Source: Candidatus Latescibacterota bacterium (GTDB lineage: Bacteria > Latescibacterota > UBA2968 > GCA-2709665). Taken from it: a stretch of 18,310 nt of DNA. This document shows, piece after piece, positions 14,935 through 18,310 of this stretch. Within the stretch, counting starts at the first letter, position 1; every line of letters begins with the position of its first letter. The stretch spans positions 1 to 18,310 of the forward strand of contig JAAXHE010000282.1 in the NCBI GenBank assembly GCA_012271065.1. The letters run 5' to 3'. The notes under the pieces were generated by a model that was not told where the DNA came from, did no database searches, and was given only the letters and a program-made list of their open reading frames with translations. The position numbers and the translations under genes were made by a program.

Positions 14935-16147
14935 CCTGGTGTTGAAAGGCGCCACCGTGATTGACGGCGCCCAGGGTTTGAACGGGGGGTACGACGTGGC
15001 GGTGAATGGTGAAAAAATCGCCGCCGTGGAGAAGGAGATCGTGGAGCCCGCGAGAGAAACGGTGGATCTGGGAGGAAGGATTCTGACGCCGGGCTGGATC
15101 GATATCCATACCCACATCTACGCGGGAGCGACCACCTGGGGCATCCGGGGGGATGCGCTCTGCCTGGCAACCGGGGTTACAACGGTCGTGGACGCGGGCA
15201 GCCCGGGATGGGCGAATTTCATGGGCTTCAGGGATTACGTTGCGGCGCCGGCGCGGACGCAGGTCCTGACATTCGTGCATATCAGCGGGATCGGGTTGAC
15301 CTACGGACCCGTGGGCGAGATGCAGGACTTGAGGTACGCGGACCCGGAGCGCACGGCGTACATCATCGGTCGATGGCCGGAACTCTGCGTGGGCGTGAAG
15401 GTGCGCGAGGGTAAACACCAGGTGGGGGACAACGGGGTGGCGCCGCTGAAACTCGCGGTAAAGGCCGCCGAGCTTTCGAACTCGAAAGTGATGGTGCACG
15501 CCGGAGCCGGCGTTCCTCTGCCGGACGTGCTGGGCGAATTACGCCCAGGCGATATCGTCACCCACTGCTATCACGGCGGCGGCGATACGATCCTGGGAAA
15601 CGGGGAACGGGTTATTCCGGAAGTGTGGGCGGCACGGGAACGGGGCGTCCTGTTCGACCTTGGCCACGGCGGCGGCAGTTTCCTGTTCGCAGTGGCCAAG
15701 AAGGCGCTGGCTCAGGGTTTTCCTTCGGACGTGATCAGCACGGACCTGCACGTGCACTGTTTGAACGATCCGGTTTACAGTCTGCCCGAAACGGCCTCCA
15801 AGATGCTGAATCTGGGAATTGAGTTGCAGGAGGTCGTCTACCAGACAACAGCCGCGCCGGCCGCGGCGATCGGACGGGACGATGAACTGGGTACGTTGAA
15901 GGTCGGGACCGTGGCGGACCTGGCGGCGTTCGAGGTGCGGGAAGGCGCATTCGAGTTCCGGGACGTGGGCGACAACCTGGAAGTTGGCTCGCGGAAGATT
16001 ACGCCCGTATTGACCGTTCGAAAGGGAATTCTGTACAGGCCGGAAGACCTTAAAGAGGAAGTCGCGGAGACGTTTCAAAGGGCGCGAGAGATGAAAGCGC
16101 TGGTAAGGGGCAGGTTCGACATTCGGTATCCGGGTCGAGAAATGTAG
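14924..16147 (+). CDS. COG3964-type amidohydrolase (dihydroorotase-like metallohydrolase)
   Basis: The 407-residue protein is a binuclear amidohydrolase: 'DIHTHIYAG' (His62, His64), carboxylated Lys159 in 'VGVKVREG', His192 in 'VMVHAGAG', His214 in 'VTHCYHGGG', and catalytic Asp274 in 'STDLHVHC'. 'LTPGWIDIHTHIY' and 'GTLKVGTVADLAAFEVREG' are the standard barrel-flanking parts. The pattern fits the EF_0837/AHA_3915 (COG3964) group, members of which have been found to hydrolyse acetyl-(R)-hydroxy acids such as acetyl-mandelate and are often mis-annotated as dihydroorotases. A deacylase on an acyl hydroxy acid or amide is a reasonable guess. It starts inside the Nudix remnant, with GGAG about nine bases upstream. 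It ends 49 bases before the ThDP enzyme. Confidence 0.9.
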   Translation: MTYDLVLKGATVIDGAQGLNGGYDVAVNGEKIAAVEKEIVEPARETVDLGGRILTPGWIDIHTHIYAGATTWGIRGDALCLATGVTTVVDAGSPGWANFMGFRDYVAAPARTQVLTFVHISGIGLTYGPVGEMQDLRYADPERTAYIIGRWPELCVGVKVREGKHQVGDNGVAPLKLAVKAAELSNSKVMVHAGAGVPLPDVLGELRPGDIVTHCYHGGGDTILGNGERVIPEVWAARERGVLFDLGHGGGSFLFAVAKKALAQGFPSDVISTDLHVHCLNDPVYSLPETASKMLNLGIELQEVVYQTTAAPAAAIGRDDELGTLKVGTVADLAAFEVREGAFEFRDVGDNLEVGSRKITPVLTVRKGILYRPEDLKEEVAETFQRAREMKALVRGRFDIRYPGREM

Positions 16148-16196
16148 TTCGATGGCACCCGGCGCTGATGCAGAAGACACGGGAAGGAAGCAATTC

Positions 16197-17786
16197 ATGC
16201 CAATGACAGGTGCGGAGGTGCTGGTTGAAGGGCTGATGGCCGCCGGGGCAAAGCACCTGTTTTCGCTTTCTGGCAACCAGATCCTTTCGGTCTACGATGC
16301 GACAATCGGGCGGGACATCGAATTGATCCACACCCGCCACGAAGCCGCCGCCGTCCACATGGCGGACGGTTGGGGCAGGTTGACTGAGGAGCCCGGCGTC
16401 GCATTGCTGACTGCGGGGCCCGGCCACTGCAACGGGCTGACGGCGCTCTACGTGGCGCTGATGGCGGAGTCGCCGCTGTTGATGTTGAGCGGTCACTGTC
16501 CGGAGGCGCAGATCGGAAAGGGCGCGTTCCAGGAGATTGACCAGGCGGCCGCTGCGCGGCCGGTCAGTAAGGCGTCCTGGCGGGTTGAGAGGAGCGATGA
16601 TCTTGAGAGTGACCTTTACAGGGCGTTGGAAATGGCGGTATCCGGCCGACCCGGCCCGGTGCACCTGAGTCTGCCGTCGGACGTCCTGGAGGCATCTGCA
16701 GGCCGCTCGCGCAATGCGCCTTCGAAAGGCGCGGATGGTGCGGTGACCGGGGATTTGGAAGGCGTGCTGGCTCTGCTGAGCAGGGCGGATCGGCCGCTGA
16801 TTCTGGCCGGACCCGCGATGGGGCGGGGGCAGCGCTGGCTGGCCGTGGAAGCGCTGGCGGACGTAACGGGAATTCCGGCGCTGCCGATGGAAAGCCCTCG
16901 CGGCGTGAACGATCCGGCGCTGCGACGGGCGGCCGCGTGTCTGGCGAGCGCCGACGTTTTGCTTCTGCTTGGCAAGAAGCTCGATTTTTCGCTGCGCTTC
17001 GGGCAGCGCCCGTTTTTTTCCGAGCAGCGAAGGTTCATTCAGATCGACGCGGATCAAAGCGAATTGAGGGACCACGACGGTATGACGTTGCGTCATTGCG
17101 CGGACCCGTGGGAAGCGACGCGACGGCTTGTGGAGATGGCCCGCGAGCGAACCTGGAATTCCGGGTCGTGGCGGTCGGATGTGGACAGTTTGCGCGTCGC
17201 CGCACCGGCGGAATGGGACGGCCTGCTGCGCCCGGCCGCCAGCCCCGTACATCCATTGGGCGTGTGCGAGGCGGTGCAGCCGTTCCTGGATGACGGGGCG
17301 ATCCTCGTGAACGACGGCGGGGAGTTCGGGCAGTGGGCACAGGCGGGACTGGCGGCGGAGATCAGGTTGATCAACGGACCGTCCGGCGCAATCGGGAGCG
17401 CGTTGCCGATGGGTCTGGCGGCAAAGCTGGCCTTTCCGGACAGGACCGTATTCGTCTTCCTGGGGGACGGGACGTTCGGTTACCACGCGATGGAACTGGA
17501 TACGGCGCTGCGCTATGGCCTGCCGGTGGTCGCAATCGTGGGAAACGATGCAAGGTGGAATGCCGAGCACGTTCTCCAGGTCGAAACCTACGGTTCCGAT
17601 CGGACCATCGGGTGCGATCTGCTGGATACGAAGTACGATCGGGTGACGGAAGCGCTGGGCGGGTACGGGGTCTTTGTGGACCGCGCGGAGGATCTCCCGG
17701 ACGCGCTGAACGACGCGGTGGCGTCCGGCCTTCCCGCGTGCGTGAACGTGGCGATTGAACCGGCCGCCGCGCCGGCATTTTGTTGA
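16197..17786 (+). CDS. Thiamine-diphosphate-dependent enzyme (acetolactate-synthase / 2-hydroxyacyl-CoA lyase-like)
   Basis: The 529-residue protein has the three domains of ThDP decarboxylase/lyase enzymes. 'IHTRHEAAAVHMADGW' carries the cofactor-activating Glu49; 'LLTAGPGHCNGL' and 'FQEIDQAAAARPVSKAS' are typical of acetolactate-synthase, oxalyl-CoA decarboxylase and 2-hydroxyacyl-CoA lyase relatives; 'FLGDGTFGYHAMELDT' to 'VGND' is the ThDP/Mg site (Gly423-Asp-Gly, Asn450). The C-terminus 'NVAIEPAAAP' is ordinary. I start at ATG 16197, preceded by GGAAGGAAG at six bases; an ATG at 16152 would add 15 residues without a site. Next to a PhyH-like gene and a deacylase, a carbon-carbon lyase on a 2-hydroxy or 2-oxo acid is the most sensible role; the exact reaction is not shown. 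Confidence 0.88.
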   Translation: MPMTGAEVLVEGLMAAGAKHLFSLSGNQILSVYDATIGRDIELIHTRHEAAAVHMADGWGRLTEEPGVALLTAGPGHCNGLTALYVALMAESPLLMLSGHCPEAQIGKGAFQEIDQAAAARPVSKASWRVERSDDLESDLYRALEMAVSGRPGPVHLSLPSDVLEASAGRSRNAPSKGADGAVTGDLEGVLALLSRADRPLILAGPAMGRGQRWLAVEALADVTGIPALPMESPRGVNDPALRRAAACLASADVLLLLGKKLDFSLRFGQRPFFSEQRRFIQIDADQSELRDHDGMTLRHCADPWEATRRLVEMARERTWNSGSWRSDVDSLRVAAPAEWDGLLRPAASPVHPLGVCEAVQPFLDDGAILVNDGGEFGQWAQAGLAAEIRLINGPSGAIGSALPMGLAAKLAFPDRTVFVFLGDGTFGYHAMELDTALRYGLPVVAIVGNDARWNAEHVLQVETYGSDRTIGCDLLDTKYDRVTEALGGYGVFVDRAEDLPDALNDAVASGLPACVNVAIEPAAAPAFC

Positions 17787-17807
17787 CAGAACAATTGAGA
17801 GGGGATT

Positions 17808-18134
17808 GTGCGCGCGGAAATAGTGATGATCGGGACCGAGCTTCTGCTGGGAGAAATCGTGGACACGAACGCGAACCTGCTGGCCGTGGCGCTCCGGAAT
17901 ATCGGCCTGGACCTCTATTACAAGACCACCGTGGGAGACAACGAGGACCGCATAACGCAGGTACTCAATCTCGCGCTGGATCGGTCGGACGTGGTGATCA
18001 CGTCGGGAGGCATCGGACCGACCGTGGACGATGTGACCCGGCAGGCGATTGCGCGCGCGACGGGCCGGAAGCTGATCTACAGCGAGGAACTGGAACGCCA
18101 GATCGCGGCCCGTTTAATGGAAATTCGACGGTGA
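17808..18134 (+). CDS. cinA: CinA N-terminal (MoCF) domain, truncated
   Basis: The 108-residue frame has the N-terminal MoaB/Mog-like domain of CinA: 'MIGTELLLGEIVDTNA', 'YYKTTVGDNEDRI', 'DVVITSGGIGPTVDDVTRQA' and 'YSEELERQIAARL'. Full CinA continues for about 300 more residues (rest of the MoCF domain and the NMN amidohydrolase domain), but here the frame stops at TGA 18132-18134 after 'MEIRR'. The following 160 bases do not restore CinA sequence in any frame. The start is GTG 17808, with a GAGAGGGG run ending three bases before it. It follows the ThDP gene by 21 bases. CinA processes pyridine nucleotides or, in some species, acts in competence; this fragment is unlikely to be active. Confidence 0.75.
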   Translation: MRAEIVMIGTELLLGEIVDTNANLLAVALRNIGLDLYYKTTVGDNEDRITQVLNLALDRSDVVITSGGIGPTVDDVTRQAIARATGRKLIYSEELERQIAARLMEIRR

Positions 18135-18157
18135 TAGCGGTTCGAGGGCCGGGAGAA

Positions 18158-18289
18158 ATGAGGACGAACGAGCAGGGGCGGCGCTTCGAAGACTCCGACC
18201 TGGTTCGACGGTGGACCGTGATTCAGGGCCTGGACCGCGTCAGAAGGGCCGTGCTGGGCGTGCTGGAATCGCCTGTCGATTGGAATTAG
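18158..18289 (+). CDS. Short hypothetical frame after the cinA truncation
   Basis: ATG 18158 opens a 43-residue frame rich in Arg and Val ('DLVRRWTVIQGLDRVRRAVL') that ends at TAG 18287-18289. Its frame extends upstream into the cinA region without a stop until before 17800, so it may be the tail of a longer fused product or a fragment of an unknown gene brought next to cinA by a deletion. I recognise no family. The frame has GGGAG close to the ATG but at too short a spacing. Confidence 0.2.
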   Translation: MRTNEQGRRFEDSDLVRRWTVIQGLDRVRRAVLGVLESPVDWN

Positions 18290-18310
18290 CCTCAATGGGA
18301 AAAAAACAGC

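Noticed and set aside
16050..17570. A 506-codon open frame on the minus strand
   Set aside because: It is antisense to the ThDP enzyme. The Arg/Pro/Gln-rich composition is typical of shadow frames in high-GC DNA.
1..18310. tRNA, rRNA or CRISPR array
   Set aside because: No tRNA T-arm-like motif with a matching cloverleaf and no regularly spaced repeats were found.
1..18310. Transposase or integrase
   Set aside because: No frame on either strand showed a DDE, tyrosine or serine recombinase motif, despite the small inverted-repeat element near 9.2 kb.

Overview
The window is a bacterial chromosome segment, read here as about eighteen intact or near-intact protein genes plus several broken ones. 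No rRNA, tRNA, CRISPR array or transposase gene was seen. The gene content (three phytanoyl-CoA-dioxygenase-like proteins, a mannonate-dehydratase-like TIM barrel, a GHL6-type glycoside hydrolase, stand-alone methyltransferases, small toxin-antitoxin pairs) resembles environmental lineages such as Poribacteria, Latescibacterota or Planctomycetota. That placement is inference from gene families, not from a marker gene.

Layout. From 1 to 12646 every gene lies on the minus strand. Positions 1-1994 hold the 5' two-thirds or more of a large carbohydrate-active enzyme that runs off the left edge. Positions 2000-11800 form an accessory stretch with visibly lower GC. It contains a secreted protein, two SAM methyltransferases, a squalene-cyclase-like repeat gene broken by an in-frame TAG, a GNAT acetyltransferase, a hicB-hicA pair, an ankyrin-repeat protein with a probable 3' frameshift, a PhyH dioxygenase (8250-9095), a UxuA-like protein (9355-10428), a second toxin-antitoxin pair (10596-11101) and a DUF2188 protein.

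At 12647-12869 there is a divergent promoter region. To its left lies a second PhyH dioxygenase with an intact HxD motif. To its right, a high-GC plus-strand operon runs to the end of the window: a D-cysteine desulfhydrase/ACC-deaminase-like PLP enzyme, a third PhyH-like protein whose HxD motif is HGG, a Nudix remnant, a COG3964-type amidohydrolase, a ThDP-dependent lyase/decarboxylase, and a truncated cinA.

How the genes may work together. The plus-strand operon combines a PLP lyase/deaminase, a non-heme iron enzyme, a deacylase-like metallohydrolase and a ThDP carbon-carbon lyase. This looks like a dedicated small-molecule catabolic or tailoring route. A PhyH hydroxylase beside a ThDP 2-hydroxyacyl-lyase-like enzyme recalls the alpha-oxidation logic of eukaryotic PhyH and HACL1. 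The HGG protein recalls the iron ligand set of alpha-ketoglutarate halogenases. Both are hypotheses. Four genes in the window are interrupted or truncated (squalene-cyclase-like, ankyrin 3' end, Nudix, cinA), which indicates gene decay or assembly errors.
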